Below, one piece after another: positions 33,041 through 45,617 of a stretch of 64,000 nucleotides of DNA. The DNA lies in the NCBI RefSeq assembly GCF_963169125.1, contig NC_084795.1, positions 263,123,042 to 263,187,041 of the forward strand, in the 5' to 3' direction. Within the stretch, counting starts at the first letter, position 1. Every line of letters starts with the position of its first letter. The notes under the pieces are model-generated. The model was not told where the DNA came from. It saw only the letters and a list, made by a program, of their open reading frames with translations, and searched no databases. Position numbers and translations under genes: made by a program. This DNA comes from Humulus lupulus. Lineage: Eukaryota; Streptophyta; Magnoliopsida; Rosales; Cannabaceae.

Positions 33041-33660
33041 TGTTAACCCACGATTTGGCCAACGACACAGAGTCAAAAATACGACAGGAAAATGGGATGA
33101 TAATTAAGAGTTTAATCTAATGGTAAAGAATAAACACAAACGATTTATAGTGGTTCAGCCCCAATGAATAGTAATGACCTATGTCCACTTAATGCTATTA
33201 TTAATGTTGAATCCCAATGCCATGATCAAAGAACTAGGGTTCTTGAGTTTCACAAACCTTGGGAGAATTACAACCAGACGATGGATAATTGCACTATATG
33301 TTCTCTATTTCAATATTTAGGAAAAAGATTCAAAGATCAAAATTCCCTTCCTTGAGCTATTCCATGCATATTTATAGGCTCAAGGGGGTTACATGGGCCA
33401 ATGGGCCTTAACTATCCTTAATATCTGTGTATCAAGGTAATAAAGAGGAAATAATCTACGTAATTATTACAAGATTACAATCTTTTAAGGAAATAAACCG
33501 AATCATACGACTAGCCTGGTTGTGTCTAATAATCAGGCTTGACGAAGCAATGTGTAGCTGGTCGATCACCGAACAACATTGCCTTATTTTGACTCTGCCA
33601 CGTTTCAACCACATGTGAGAAATTCTTGCCACGTCATCATCATCCGTTTTTGGGTAAACA
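33041..33660 (-). repeat. 5' LTR of E2 (620 bp)
   Basis: TGTTTACCCAAAA start at 33660 and GGGTTAACA end at 33041, with matching inverted termini TGTTWACCCA. It contains GTGGTTCAGCCCC and a short-tandem, AT-rich body. The strong divergence from the LTR at 23665 includes a U3 end about 14 bp longer. Confidence 0.85.
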
Positions 33661-35384
33661 GGGATCAAAATATAATTATGGATTTTATGATAGAAAGTGT
33701 AATTATGAGAAGTTAAAACTATTAGTTTTGGATGGAAATTACATTGGGAAAACTTACACAGGTTCTTGTTTATTTTCATGTAAATCTTATATTAAACAAA
33801 TTAATATAAGACAACCTAGAACATGTTTCTATAATTGAATTTAATACAGAGATAATGATAAGAACCCTTACACGCAGCATAATAAATAAGTCTTTCCTTC
33901 AGTTTCTCTAACCCTTGTATCCTTTCAGTCGCAGGGTATCACCAAGAAACTGAACCGATCTTCAATTTTCTTCACGACCTTCCAAAGTATCCTAAGAATC
34001 ACCTAGACTAGAGTGGGCAAGTCTCAACACATGAGATAGAAGCAAAGAGATGAAGAGAAGAGAATATTGAGGCTTAGAAAAGGACTTTTGTTGTAGAGAG
34101 AGTCTAAAATCCTAAAGCATCAAAACTAGATCTTCTGATCTACTCCAAATCTTCTAATTATTTGTTTTCAACTTTGACTTAACATTCCTTTTATAGACTC
34201 AATTAGGTCATTTATTTTAATTAAAAAATAAAAAAAGTAATAGGTAATATCAGCCATTAGGTCGAAGTTCTCATGGACTTTGGGCCTGTGAAATTTCTCA
34301 TTTAATTATAAGTTCATTTGACTTAAAATCAAGGCTCGTATTATTTTCTATTGATTAATTAATTAAATAATTATTTAAATACTTTATCAAATAATTATTT
34401 ATAATTTTAACCTTGATTTAAAATTATTTATTAATTTAGACACCAATTTGTCTTAATTAATAAATCTGCCCTAGTATCTCTTTTCTTCTCTAGATTGTAC
34501 AACTCTGTGAAACTATCCAAAATTGACCTAGTCAACATTGATAATTCTAATTGATAATCAAATCAATTAATTGAGACTATCTAGATGATTTTATCCAAGT
34601 TACAGTGAGGACCATGGGCCTATGAAATCAAGCCCCAATAAGTTATCATAAATTTAACAAATAAATTTACTAACTTATTAATTCCTTGTGACTCCACTAA
34701 AGACTCAGAATTGCACTCTTGAATTCATAGAACACTTTATAAGCAATAAGATATGTTACTAGTTATCTATTGTTACAGCCATAATTATCACTCAATCCTC
34801 TATAGACGGTCTACAATGAGATGGGACTAAAATACCATTTTACCCCTCATTGTATTTTACCCTTAAAACACTTAGTTCCTTGTAAATGATATTGCAGTAA
34901 ACTAATATTAATCATTGAAATGAGATATTTATCATTTAGCACCTTGAAACAAACTAAAAGGAAACCATCGTTTTACTTCTTCATTAGAAGCTATAGATGT
35001 CCATGTCTGTGATTAACATTCCCACTCAATTATACTACCGAGTTCGCAAGATGTAAGTATGGGCTAGTCCGTAGGGTAAGCTGGTAACGAACAAGTTAAA
35101 AAACTCAACAAATACAATCAATTAGAATACTAACCACTGAGAATTAAGATTGAATTGACCTATGGTCAACTATATGATATGACTAGAATAGATAATAATG
35201 GTATGTTCACTTATCTTATCTACTGTCAATATATGTCCAGTCCGATGTAACAAATACGTCCATTCTTATCTATTTGCTAATGTTCTGGAAATCACATAAC
35301 ACCGCAATGTGTAAGTAGATCATATCGTAGATTGGCAAGTCAGTGTAAATCTTGTGCACTGACTAATCTTAGAACTAACTTATG
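33661..35384 (-). mobile_element. Copia-type LTR relic (minus)
   Basis: On the minus strand the segment shows the layout of large plant copia LTRs: an AT-rich body, GGGCTTGATTTCATAGGCCCATGG near 34620, GAGAAGAAAAGAGATACTAGGGC near 34480 and GCTGCGTGTAAGGGTTCTTATC near 33870. Ends are not defined: the U3 start is cut by the Tekay LTR at 35385 and the other end by E2 at 33660. Similar in style but not closely alignable to the LTR at 22366. Confidence 0.5.
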
Positions 35385-37190
35385 TGTAACGCCCTGGTTA
35401 GCCAAGACCGTTACAATGTATATTTTAAATAGTGCTAAACTCACTAAATGAATCATTTGACCATAAACGTGCAACTAAATGTAATTAACGACCCAGGGTT
35501 AAAAATTTAAGTCAAAAGGAATGGATATTTCATTAAAACGTTAAGTTGTACATGGGATCCCATAATAAACGTTTACAAAGTTGTTTGCAGTTCCAAAAGG
35601 GTAATTACAACTCAAATTTTACAACCCGCCAACCTAAGTGGCAAAAATAGGGTTTAGCCCTAGTTCCTCTAAGAAACCTTGGCCACAGTGGTCCAGCGGC
35701 CGCATATGTACACGTCGCCACCTAAGCTCCTCAACTCATGTCTGGTTCAACTTTCCATTCTCCTTACCTACACCACATAGCATTCGTGAGCCAAGGCCCA
35801 ACAAGAAATCTTAAACATTCCCATAAGCAGTTAATAATACATTACCGAACCATAATAAGCATGCCTAGGATTAATAACCATACTCATGCACGCATACCAG
35901 TCATATAAATGACTACAACGTCATATGGGGCCAGATGCCCTAATTAAATGATTAACTGAATCCTATCGGGGCTTGTTGCCCAAGTTACATGATTAATAAA
36001 CCACATTGGGGCCCAGCCCTAGGATATGGGACTAATAAGTCACTCGGGGCCCATTGCCCTATCCTCTGAATAACCAGCCTTGGAGCTGGCCCAGTGTACC
36101 TGGCGCTTTAGTTTTCCATGACCATTGGGTCGAACAAGCATATGATGCACTTCTGATTAGATCTAACCAAAATGACTAGCGCTCAACGTGCTATTGCTGC
36201 CCTTGACTCTTAAGTCAATGCTTTTCGACCAGCTCTCAACGTTATTGCCGTCCTTGACTCATAAGTCAAGCCTTTCACAATCATATAATGCTAATAGGCA
36301 TTCATCATCTAACAAATATCCAGATACAGAGCATTCAACATGCTTAATCAATCATTCACATGCATAATCATAATCATGCACATTTATAGGGGCCCACGCC
36401 CATTCAAGATTATATTCAACATTCAGGTCTGAGTGAAATGTATAATAAGAATGATCCTGATTCCGAGCCCCTAGCGATAACCTAGTCACAACCAAGAATT
36501 GAATCCCATCAATAACGAGTAAACACAGGCTTCTGGACCAAGTCATAGCGTCTGACACATCAAATTATGCTAAACCGGGTAGTAGTATCGATCCTGAGCC
36601 CTAAGGTTTGAGTTCCCACACTCAAAACACTTTTTGGCCAAAATCCAGTATTTGCGCCGCGGTGCCCTCACTGAGGGCTGCGACGCACCACCATTAGAGC
36701 CGCGACACTCCCAAATAGGGAGCCCAGCCCTAAATCACACAGGAAACTGCACAGGCTCTTGAGTTCATGAAGGTCGTGACGCCCAAGAATAGGGCCGCGG
36801 TGCGACCCCGCAAACTCAGCTTTCTCAGATCTAAATCCTTTCAAAACTCACCCCAAATCCATACCAAACTCACCATTCAATCACACATCATCCCTACAAC
36901 CTCCCAGGAAATAAAACCTGCATTTTCGATGGATCAAAATCTCACCAAACCGTAAAATCCAATTCAAAACTCAAGAAACTTAAGGAAACGGAAACTCAGA
37001 AATTCAAAGCTTAAATTACCTCTGATTAAGTTGTTTTTAAGCTAAATCCTCTGACTATCAAGCTTCTAATCTTCCCTAGAATCGTTATGACTCTAACCTT
37101 GCTTGAATCCGACCCCTAAAGCTTGAGTTTCCTTCAAAAATGCAACGAGCGATAAAAAGAGAGAACAGGAGATAGAATAAGAGAGTTTGT
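35385..37190 (-). mobile_element. Tekay LTR, truncated
   Basis: Starts TGTAACGCCCTGGTTAGCC and parallels 14891-16740: the GCATATGTACACGTCGCCACC box at 35702, the CCCAACAAGAAAT box, GACTCATAAGTCAA words, the GC-rich GGGCCGCGGTGC cluster at 36655-36805 and the CTTCTAATCTTCCCTAGAATCG box at 37063. The last 450 bp or so (to GGGGCATTACA) are missing; at about 37190 it abuts a transposase exon. Confidence 0.8.
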
Positions 37191-38356
37191 GTGTACTTCG
37201 TTGTATACAGTAATCTCAAACATTTCAGATCGCATTTTTTTCTATCCCCTCAATCTCCAACCACAATCAAGTTCCTTGCAGGTAATGTACCACACATCAG
37301 TACAAGATTTATTCACCATAAACTCAAAATTATTCTTTATCGTAAATATGCCTACTTTGGTTTTCAATTCAAGCTTGTTCTGAAAGAACTTGCCAAGGTG
37401 AAATTCCCCTAAAGCTTTGCCGGTTGAGGAATGATGTTGATGTGAGGCCTCTATATCCTCTTTGGTGAACATGGGAGCACTCCATGTTCTACGATCTTCA
37501 CCTAAGTCCAATGGAGAACTCCATCTAAAACTATCATCTACTTGGACCTGGACGACTATTGCTGGTCTCAGGTGTCTGTCGATCTTCTATTCTGCGCTCC
37601 TCAACTACCATAACATTTGAACTCTGTGTTGGCAAATCCACCCTTATATCTGGCCCACCAACATCTGCTGCATCAGCAACAGGATCTTCGTTGACAAAAG
37701 GATTGTAGCCATAGGGATCGTACTCTGATGTGTCATGAAAATATGGCGGATCTCTAACAAGGATATTATAATGGACTATAACGCCTGGATTTGTCTCTGG
37801 AACAAATGTCTCAACCTCACTTTGAGTTCCTTTGAAACCATGACATGGGGGAGAAATGTTCTCTTCAAATCGAACTTCTTTATTAATGTTGGGAGACGCT
37901 GATGCATTTCTTATACCTCTTTTCTTAACCAATGTCACACATAGAGGAACCAGCTTCTCTATAGATTTTGATGCTAACTCAATGAATGCACGCACATGCC
38001 TATCGTTTTTTTATTATGGTAGGTTTGACGGATTGTGAGAGGCATGTGTACGAGACCTCAATTTTCAAGTCATACACACATTTATCCACTTCAAGCTCAT
38101 CGTACAGAATGTCAAGTAGTTGCTCATACGTCACACCCTTCTCCAAAGGCAGAACTTGATTTTCAGCATCCCTGAAAATCCAATCCCTATTTTCCAGTTC
38201 CCAAACACCATTGAATGCAACAAATATGGAAACATTTGAATCTGTATCAAAAAAACAAAAATATAGGTCACAAATTAAAACTATAACATAAAACAACAAA
38301 AAATCAATTTCTATCGAGATATGTCGAGGCCTATCGAATACAATCGAGGCAAACAA
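37191..38356 (-). pseudogene. Mutator-like transposase, N-terminal part
   Basis: Minus strand. Exon sequence starts after a TTTTTTGATACAG acceptor near 38248: SNVSIFVAFNGVWELENRDW, then VTYEQLLDILYDELEVD. It continues after a frameshift (seven A instead of six at 38008-38014) as DRHVRAFIELASKSIEKLVPLCVT (37995-37534). After a second frame change it carries the MuDR-type DNA-binding region LKTKVGIFTIKNNFEFMVNKSCTDVWYITC and CGWRLRG (37380-37242). The expected YNxVHTC continuation is just visible near 37200, where the copy is cut by the Tekay LTR. The catalytic part is absent. Confidence 0.75.
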
Positions 38357-38640
38357 TCCAACGTAATTCTTATTACCTATCGAGGTCTAGTGAGGACACT
38401 CGAGGTACATCGAGGCAAACTGCCCAAAAAAATTTCTTTTGAACCCATCGAAGCACATACTACATACATTAAGTTCTATGCCTCCATCAAGGACCATCAA
38501 GTAATATCGAGGTAGCCAATTGACATAAAAGTACGAGGGTTTTATAGAGGACTATCGAGCCTCATCGAGGCATATTGAGGTAGCCAATTGACATAAACAT
38601 ATGACGGTTTTATCGAGGACCATCGAACCTCATCGAGGCA
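38315..38640. repeat. Dispersed ATCGAGG repeat field
   Basis: About fifteen ATCGAGG or TCGAGG words. Two longer near-copies at 38500-38560 and 38565-38625 share CATCGAGGCA and GAGGTAGCCAATTGACATAAA. They lie just upstream of the transposase exon, in its probable first intron or terminal region. Confidence 0.75.
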
Positions 38641-39938
38641 GACAAAAAATCCATAAAAAACTAAGAAAGGAACAAAAATCCATTCCAACAGTGAAAAATT
38701 ACAATAAAGCATGAAGGCATACACAGATCTATTCAAAATAGCACAAGCAATGTAGATAAACAAGTTTCCTCACTACATATAACAAATATATACTTACCCA
38801 TACGATTTTTGCCCCTAAATCCGAAAAAGAAACCAAAATGAAGTTTTTTTGGCTTGAAAGGGTTCACAATTTGCTCCTAGATCCGAAATACGAAATGAGC
38901 TCGAAAATTAGTATAGATTAAGATAATGGTGGCTGCCTTTGTGTATGAGAGCTAAGAGAGATAGAGAGGGAAAATGTGAGAGATAGAGAGTGTAACTCCC
39001 ACTTCTTTCTACAAATGCATTATAACAATTATGAAAAATAAGAGAAGATATTTTTTATTCATAATTTTGAGTGCATTACAATGTTAATCAAAAGCTAGAG
39101 CAATTAAGTAAAGTGGAAGAATAACTAATGAATACACAACTATAATATCCATGGGCATTTCATTAGTATAATACCCATAGAATGATGCAAAGTACAAGCA
39201 AACAATCACTAAAGTTATGAGAAATAAAGAGAAATTCATGATTAGATGATGAATTTTTATCTAGAAGGGTAAGAGAGGAAGAAGTTGTTGCATGTAAATG
39301 GTTGAAGGAACAACTATTTATAGGACAAAATCTAGCCGTTATGACCGTTGGTGAATAGTGATCCGACCGTTGGAAACAATAACCTGACCGTTGGGAATAT
39401 AGTTGTTTCTACTGTGAAATTTTAACAATTCTAAGTTTTTGAAGTACCTAATACATGAGAATAATTAATTTATGGATGTTAGAGAAACTTTTTCAGAAAA
39501 GTTTGTGAGTAAAAAATGTTGAACTAAGTAATATAAGAAGATTGGGAAATTTTTCATTTTTTTGTTACTATTCATGACACTATTCATAGTGGGTCCCACA
39601 GCAGGGTCCGCAAGGGTCCCACAGTAGGGTCCACATGGGTCCCACAACGGGGTCCACCCCATGGGTCCCACATGTTGATGCAGTAATGATACAGTGATGA
39701 CCTTAGCAAATTACTATGCTTGATATTTTGAATATTTTATTATTTCACCATGCTTGATATTTTAAATATTTTATTATTTTACTATGCAGCATAGTAACCC
39801 AAGGTTTTCCTATTAATAAGTTCTTCCAAAATTCATTTTGAATTACAAATCCTCATTTTCTTTCTCTCACTCTGCCTAAAAATCTTCTTAACACCCTTTT
39901 AAAGTTCTAAATCTCTAAGATCTAGGCGAAATTTTGTC
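38641..39938. other. Non-coding AT-rich DNA with a GGGTCCCACA repeat
   Basis: No coding frame recognised. 39590-39672 has five GGGTCCCACA or GGGTCCACA words in tandem, spaced 10-21 bp apart. GACCGTTGG words repeat near 39345-39395. Confidence 0.6.
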
Positions 39939-41693
39939 TGTAACGCTAGCCTACGAAAACCTTTTAGTTAAGCTCCTTCCCGAGCCTTTCAGTTCAGTTA
40001 TTTAGCTATTATATATATATAGATTATTTTACTATACCGTTATAATGCCAAAATTTATATAAATATTATTTTACTATGTCATTATAATGTCAAAATTTAT
40101 ATATAGATTATGTTACTATGTCGTTATAATGCCAAAAATTTGTATATAGATTATTTTACCATGCCGTTATAATGCCAAAATTTATATATATATTATTCTA
40201 TCATGCCAATATAATGCCAAATTTATATATAGGCTATTTTACTATGCAGTTATAATACCAAAATTTATATATAGATTATTTTACCATGCCGTTATAATGC
40301 CAAAATTTATATATAGATTATTTTACCATGTCGTTATAATGCCAAAATTTATATATAGATTATTTTACCATGTCGTTATAATTTACAATGCCAAAATTGA
40401 AATATAAACTATTTTTTTATGTGTCATTATAATACTAAACTTATATAGGCTATGGTCACACGTTAGACTGTTATGGAATTTTATTATATTACCTTATTCC
40501 ATATTATTATGGACTGATATTATGACCTGGACATTTCCGTATGACCATGACTACGACTTTTAGACCTGGATCTTGCCATGGACAATTATAGTATGACCAT
40601 ACGTCTGAACATAAAATAAACAATAAAATAGGAAAAATAGAATAATAACAATTATAAACTAAAATTACATCATGTAGATTTTATGTAACTTAATCGTTTG
40701 TGTTTTTATCAGGAAGCTAACAATTTCGGTTGTTTTATCAGGACGCAAGGTAAGTAGAATCCTCATCTACAACACAAGTTTTTTATGTGTCCTATGTGCA
40801 AGTATATGCTTTATATGTTATTCTGCCATATTGTATTTATGCATAAGTTATTTTCAAGCATGTTATATTTATTATGCATAAGCACGCTTAATGTTTACAG
40901 ATAAATTATTGAAAGCGTTAAAGTAGAGGTGCTGTTTGGGAGACGTATATCCCAAAATGTAATAAGGGAGACGTACTTCCCTATATAATGAATGTTTATG
41001 AGGGAGAAATTCCTTATTATCATGTTTATGTTCAGGTGGGAATGTTGTTCCATATGTAATGCCGGCAGCAGCATCCTCTAGGGCCCAAAAGAAAGGAAAG
41101 TGAAATAAAGAAAATACATAACATGTGGCACATTTATTTTAATGCATATGAGGTAGTTATTCTGCTTACTAAGCCCTAGCTCATCAGATAATGTTTGTGT
41201 TGTAGGTAAGATGCCCAAAATATAAATCATTGATGAGTATAAGTGGAGCCAACATGGCTGTACATATGGGGCTGACCTGAAGGGAGTGGAGTTCTGCTAT
41301 GCTATATTATAAATAAACGAGATACTTGATTTTATATTTATATTTCATAAAAAGTATTTTGGGAACTTTATAATTTACACAAAGCTTTAAAAGTATTTCG
41401 TGAACTTTGTAATTTACATAAAGCTTTTAAATTTATCGGTTGGATACATCTATAGTTCTACATTAAGGTGTTGTAACGCCACGTAAATTATTTATAAAAG
41501 TATTAAGATGTGTAAGTAAGATAAAGTTTTTCATTTCGTTGTGAGTATTGTATTGTTTGAAGTTATGAACATTAGTTTGTGTATTGTTTAATAAAGTTTT
41601 TTTTTTGTAAATTCAGAATTTCAGTATTGCCACATTCAGGTTAAACTTTGTTTTACACTATATATATGTATGTTAAGAAAGGAGGTCGTTACA
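39939..41693 (+). mobile_element. Probable solo gypsy LTR (1755 bp)
   Basis: Begins TGTAACGCTAGCC and ends GGTCGTTACA, giving inverted TGTAACG termini. The inner part has the box seen in Tekay LTRs in the opposite orientation (ACTAAGCCCTAGCTCATCAG at 41170; CAACATGGCTGTACATATGGGGCTGACCTG at 41251). Flanking pentamers TTGTC and GAGAA differ, so a simple insertion is not proven. Confidence 0.6.
40009..40445. repeat. Minisatellite of about 43 bp, nine to ten copies
   Basis: Tandem units of GTTATAATGCCAAAATTTAT plus ATATAGATTATTTTACCATGYC, 42-44 bp each, with a few base changes per copy, inside the probable solo LTR. Confidence 0.92.
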
Positions 41694-42693
41694 GAGAAGG
41701 AGAAGACAATAGGAGAAAAAAAGAGGAAAGCTTATATCAGGGGCATTTTGGGAATGAAAGGCAATACTAAAATAAAAATATGATATTTTTTAACTAGGTA
41801 TTATTTTGACATATGACCCCTATTATGCATCAAAAATCAAATTTCCCTATCAAATTAACTTTTAGCATCAAATACGGAATTACTAAAGAATTGTAGACTA
41901 GATGACTTAATTGATAAAATTAGAATTTCATAATCAAATTAATATGGGGTTTTGTTTATATAAATATATATATATATTTACTTTTTTAAGGTTCTTGAAT
42001 TTTTTTTTCAGAAATACTATCTTAAATTTTTAAAATTGTTTATTTATAAAAATATGGTGTGAAAAAATCAATTAAAAACAAAATACGGTGCTGGTAGTTA
42101 GTGCTTTCCATGAGAACATGGTGCCATTTCTCACAGTTGACTTGATCATGTTAGTCAACCCCTTTCGAGTAAACCACCATGGGTTTATTATGGAAGAAAT
42201 TATCATACATCACTATAATGTATGGATATATATATTCATATCTTGAGTATCAGTATCAATGATGAAGGTTCCATTTAGTTTTGTCTCCTGCTTTGGAGTG
42301 TTTTTTTACCTATACCGTTCACACAAGCATAATTCAAATGAATTTAATCTTTTCATTACAATTCCTCTAGTGGCATAATCATAAAACATAATTTCCATTA
42401 GTTAATTAAGTTGCCACATTTCACCGTACAGTTAGCTAAATACGAGTAAAGATTCTAATAAAATTTCCTGTACTAACACGCACAATATAAAATGTTATTC
42501 TAAGAGACATTGGAGTGCTAGTCACAACTAAAATATGTGTCTGTGCGTAAAATATAAAATAATAAAATTTAATTATATTAGTGTACGTGTTCAATACTAC
42601 AAATATTGTTCTGATATTAGATAGATATACTCTAAAGTAATTTTCAACAGTTTCTCTGAAGCTATCAAGAAATATCTTCTATTATATAAGTTC
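41694..42693. other. AT-rich non-coding DNA
   Basis: No frame, terminal repeats or element ends recognised; several A/T homopolymers (for example 41995-42015). Confidence 0.5.
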
Positions 42694-42897
42694 ATTTATA
42701 GTCAACAAACAACACTCACTTTGAGTGCAAGGTTTGTAAAACTACCCTAAAGGAATGCACGAGAAGATGTTGTGATGTCCTTTCAATTGAGTCTTCCAAA
42801 CTTGGTATGCTAATACATTTGAATGGGGATGAATTTCAACGTACCAGGACGAATGAGAAACTTTGCCTCAACCTGATTGAAGAGATAATAACGCAAG
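42694..42897 (+). pseudogene. Exon-like open frame of unknown function
   Basis: A 68-codon open stretch lies between a TTTATAG acceptor-like site and a GCAA|GTAATG donor-like site. It encodes a cysteine-rich start (FECKVCKTTLKECTRRCCDV) and a charged end (HLNGDEFQRTRTNEK, LNLIEEIITQ). There is no ATG at its head. The amino-acid mix looks protein-like, unlike its AT-rich surroundings. I do not recognise the family. It may be a single exon or fragment of a host gene. Confidence 0.35.
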
Positions 42898-43507
42898 TAA
42901 TGAACTAACCCCACAGTTATTGGCATTAAAAGTTTGGTTAATGGTTTATACTTTATATAAGTTTCATCACATTATGGGTTGGTAGGTAAAATTCTTCAAA
43001 CCTTGCAAAATCATAATAATAACAATAAGCAGACTAGTAATAGTCACTTTGGATTATAGTGGGAGGTATATATATATAATATTCAATGTCCACTAAGTAA
43101 TAAAAACGCCCCACTATGAAGGCCCCTCTCATTACTAGCTAGGTTGCAATTATCCAGAGTAGCTTGCTTTACTACCATCTTGCCCAAAAGTACACAATGC
43201 CATGAAAATAACATGTATTTCTAGTGAGTGAGAAATGCTAAATACACTATGTAATTATACTATTTTATGTTTGTTTTCTTACATAAACGAATGACACGTG
43301 TATTTTACTAATGATTTAAAAATATATTAAAATATAAAAAATTAAATAATATTCATATATCATGCATGATGAAAGAGAATATAAAAGAAAGTACAATAGA
43401 GAATTTTCTCTGTAATCCTCATTTCTCATTCCAATGTCTATATTTTTGTGCCTGTCAAATAAATTTAAGGACAAGTATCACGTGAATTAATATGATTTTT
43501 TTTCCCA

Positions 43508-44315
43508 TAACTACTGTTTGATAGGTATTAATATTCAGAAAAGAAATTAAGCAAAACGTAGCATAGTACTTTGAAGGAATTTCTCTATCAATAAGCATTA
43601 ATTATATAGCAACAAATGTAGAAAGCAAAATGTGTTTTTTTGAGAGTCTCACGTTATTTTGAAATACTTTCTTAGAAAGGTATAAAGAATGGTGGTTTTA
43701 GCTTTAGAATTGTATAAAGAACCGTGGTTTTACCTCCTACAAAATTGATTATTCTTTTTGGATAAAAATATTTTTTTTATTATAACGCGAGGAGTGTTTG
43801 TATTGTACATTCTAGGCAGCCACAGAACATCCTATAGAGAGTCACCTATAGTACACAACTCAAACTAGTTTATTAATTTATTTGATAATTTGATTCCTTG
43901 TTAAGATCTGCAACAAGAGGCTATTTATTTTAAACTCTCCTACTACGTTCCCAATCCTATATAGCAAACATTAATGCTTCAAGCATAGTACTGTTTGATA
44001 GCTATTAATATTCATAAAAGAAATTAAGTAATACGGGCCATATAGCATTGTACTTCCTGTGAAGTAATCTCTCTATCAATAAGCATTATAGCAACAATGT
44101 AGAAAGCAAAAAGTGTCTTTGAGTCTCATATATTCTCAAGAGTCCCACATTGATTTGAAATAAAAAAAATTTAGAAGTGTATATAGAATTGTAGTTTTAG
44201 TTTCAAGTTTGTGTACTATAAGGGTACCCACCTTTGTGGAATGAAAGAGTGATGAACCCCAATGGTACCCTACTCTCTCTACAAAAATGGTTATCCTTTT
44301 TGGATTATAACAATT
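43508..44315. repeat. Local tandem duplication of about 0.3 kb
   Basis: Copy 1 (about 43508-43775) and copy 2 (about 43985-44315) share GTTTGATAGSTATTAATATTCA, CTCTATCAATAAGCATTA, AGCAACAAATGTAGAAAGC and the phrase around GTGGTTTTA...TTATYCTTTTTGGAT, with indels. The segment between them (43863-43975) is related to 53456-53570. Confidence 0.7.
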
Positions 44316-45617
44316 TGATACTAAAATAATCTTTTTATTTATTAAAATGTTTTTTTAAGTAGTAAACAGAGAATTAGTAGAGCTTACTCTTTCCCCTGTT
44401 GAATTGCCCAAAAATAGTTTTTTTCCATTTGATTTTCTTTTGTCTATTTACTATGGGAAAAAGAGACAAAGAAGAATGAGAAAATACATTTTTCTTTTAA
44501 ATTCAATTTTTTATGATTACCAACTTAATTATTTAAATTAAGTAATTAATTGCTATACCGTTACAGAAATGTTTAAACGGACACAGAAACTGTTTGAAAA
44601 GAAACTAGATATGTTTAAACAATTTATCAATAGAAGATAAAAACAAACATAAAGTAAAGAACACACGAAATTTTACGTGATATCAGCAATCTTTTCAGAT
44701 TACTACTAGTCCACGGGACCAGGCCCAGAGAATGAAATTTATTAGAAGAATATCTAAACGATTACAAAACCAAATTGACTTATACAAATAAAGACTCCCT
44801 CTTGAATTTTTCGCAACTGTTGTAATCTAAACTCCTAATCAAATTTCTGATGTGCTAAGATCTTGAACTCCCTTCAAATCATAGCACTTGCACTTTTCCT
44901 CCCGAAAAGTGACTCACGAGCAAGACTTCTCCCGAAGCTTGATGAACAATGACCAAGTATGTTCAACCTGCACAATTAGCACAAAGAAAACAATACAGAT
45001 GTACACTGTAATAAACCACTAAGAACTTGTTGGACTCAAGTTCTTCACACAATAAAAAACTCTCTCTAAAACTTGAAAATATTTGAAAAATAATACACCA
45101 AGAGAGATCAAGAAAAACAAACGACCTAAGGATGTATATATACCCTTTAGAATCTCTTTAGGTCGTGGAAAACAAATTAGAAACCAATCAGCCAATAAAT
45201 AGAAAATCTTCCCAAAAATGAAAGTCAGAATCTGTTCAAACAAACTGGCAATCCGTTCAAACAGATTCATTGAACCTGGACAGTTTTTAAACCCAGTTTC
45301 CTTAAATAAATAAGGAAACAATATATACATTATCTCTACAAGCTATACACGGTTTCTAGACAAACAAATCAGATCAAGAAATTGAAATAAATACCAATAA
45401 TTTCCATATATACAAAAGTCAAGGAAAGATATTCTTTTATAGGAAATTGTATATTTATTTTATTAACATATATAGAATAATCTGATTAGAAAACATTTCA
45501 CAGTAAAACAAGAAACAAACCATTTCTAAAATACCATACAATATATTTCGAAAATACATCCATAATTAATTTTGTCAATTTTATCTAATATGCCAATAAA
45601 GGATTTTACACCTTTCA
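44316..45617. other. AT-rich DNA, possible LTR remnant
   Basis: Contains ACACGAAATTTTACGTGATATC near 44665, reminiscent of LTR boxes in this window, and a hydrophobic but apparently chance minus-strand frame (45330-45019). No element ends found. Confidence 0.4.
45613..45617 (+). repeat. Target site duplication TTTCA (left) of the copia element
   Basis: TTTCA at 45613-45617 precedes TG of the 3' LTR. TTTCA at 53238-53242 follows the 5' LTR. Confidence 0.92.

Larger units (their letters stand above)
23665..33660 (-). mobile_element. Tat-lineage Ty3/gypsy element E2 with antisense gene
   Basis: On the minus strand, in order: 5' LTR (33660-33041), PBS, gag, protease, RT, degenerate RNase H, integrase, spacer, antisense gene (plus strand), PPT and 3' LTR (24299-23665). 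The second RNase H is missing; a 317-bp Tekay LTR fragment occupies its place. The two LTRs are strongly diverged. Flanking pentamers AAAAT and GGGAT do not match, so the copy may be recombinant. It belongs to a different subfamily from A and D (Gag start, LTR, protease DTGSS instead of DNGSS). Confidence 0.85.

Noticed and set aside
39590..39672. GGGTCCCACA repeats as a CRISPR or telomere-like array
   Set aside because: Spacing is irregular and spacers are themselves degenerate repeats; the unit does not match plant telomere sequence.
39939..41693. Claim of a fully proven solo LTR insertion
   Set aside because: Termini and inner boxes fit, but the flanking pentamers do not match, so it is listed only as probable.
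45019..45330. Hydrophobic 103-codon minus-strand frame resembling a membrane protein
   Set aside because: Phe/Leu/Ile richness follows from AT-rich DNA; no start context, no similarity I recognise, and it sits in a probable LTR remnant.
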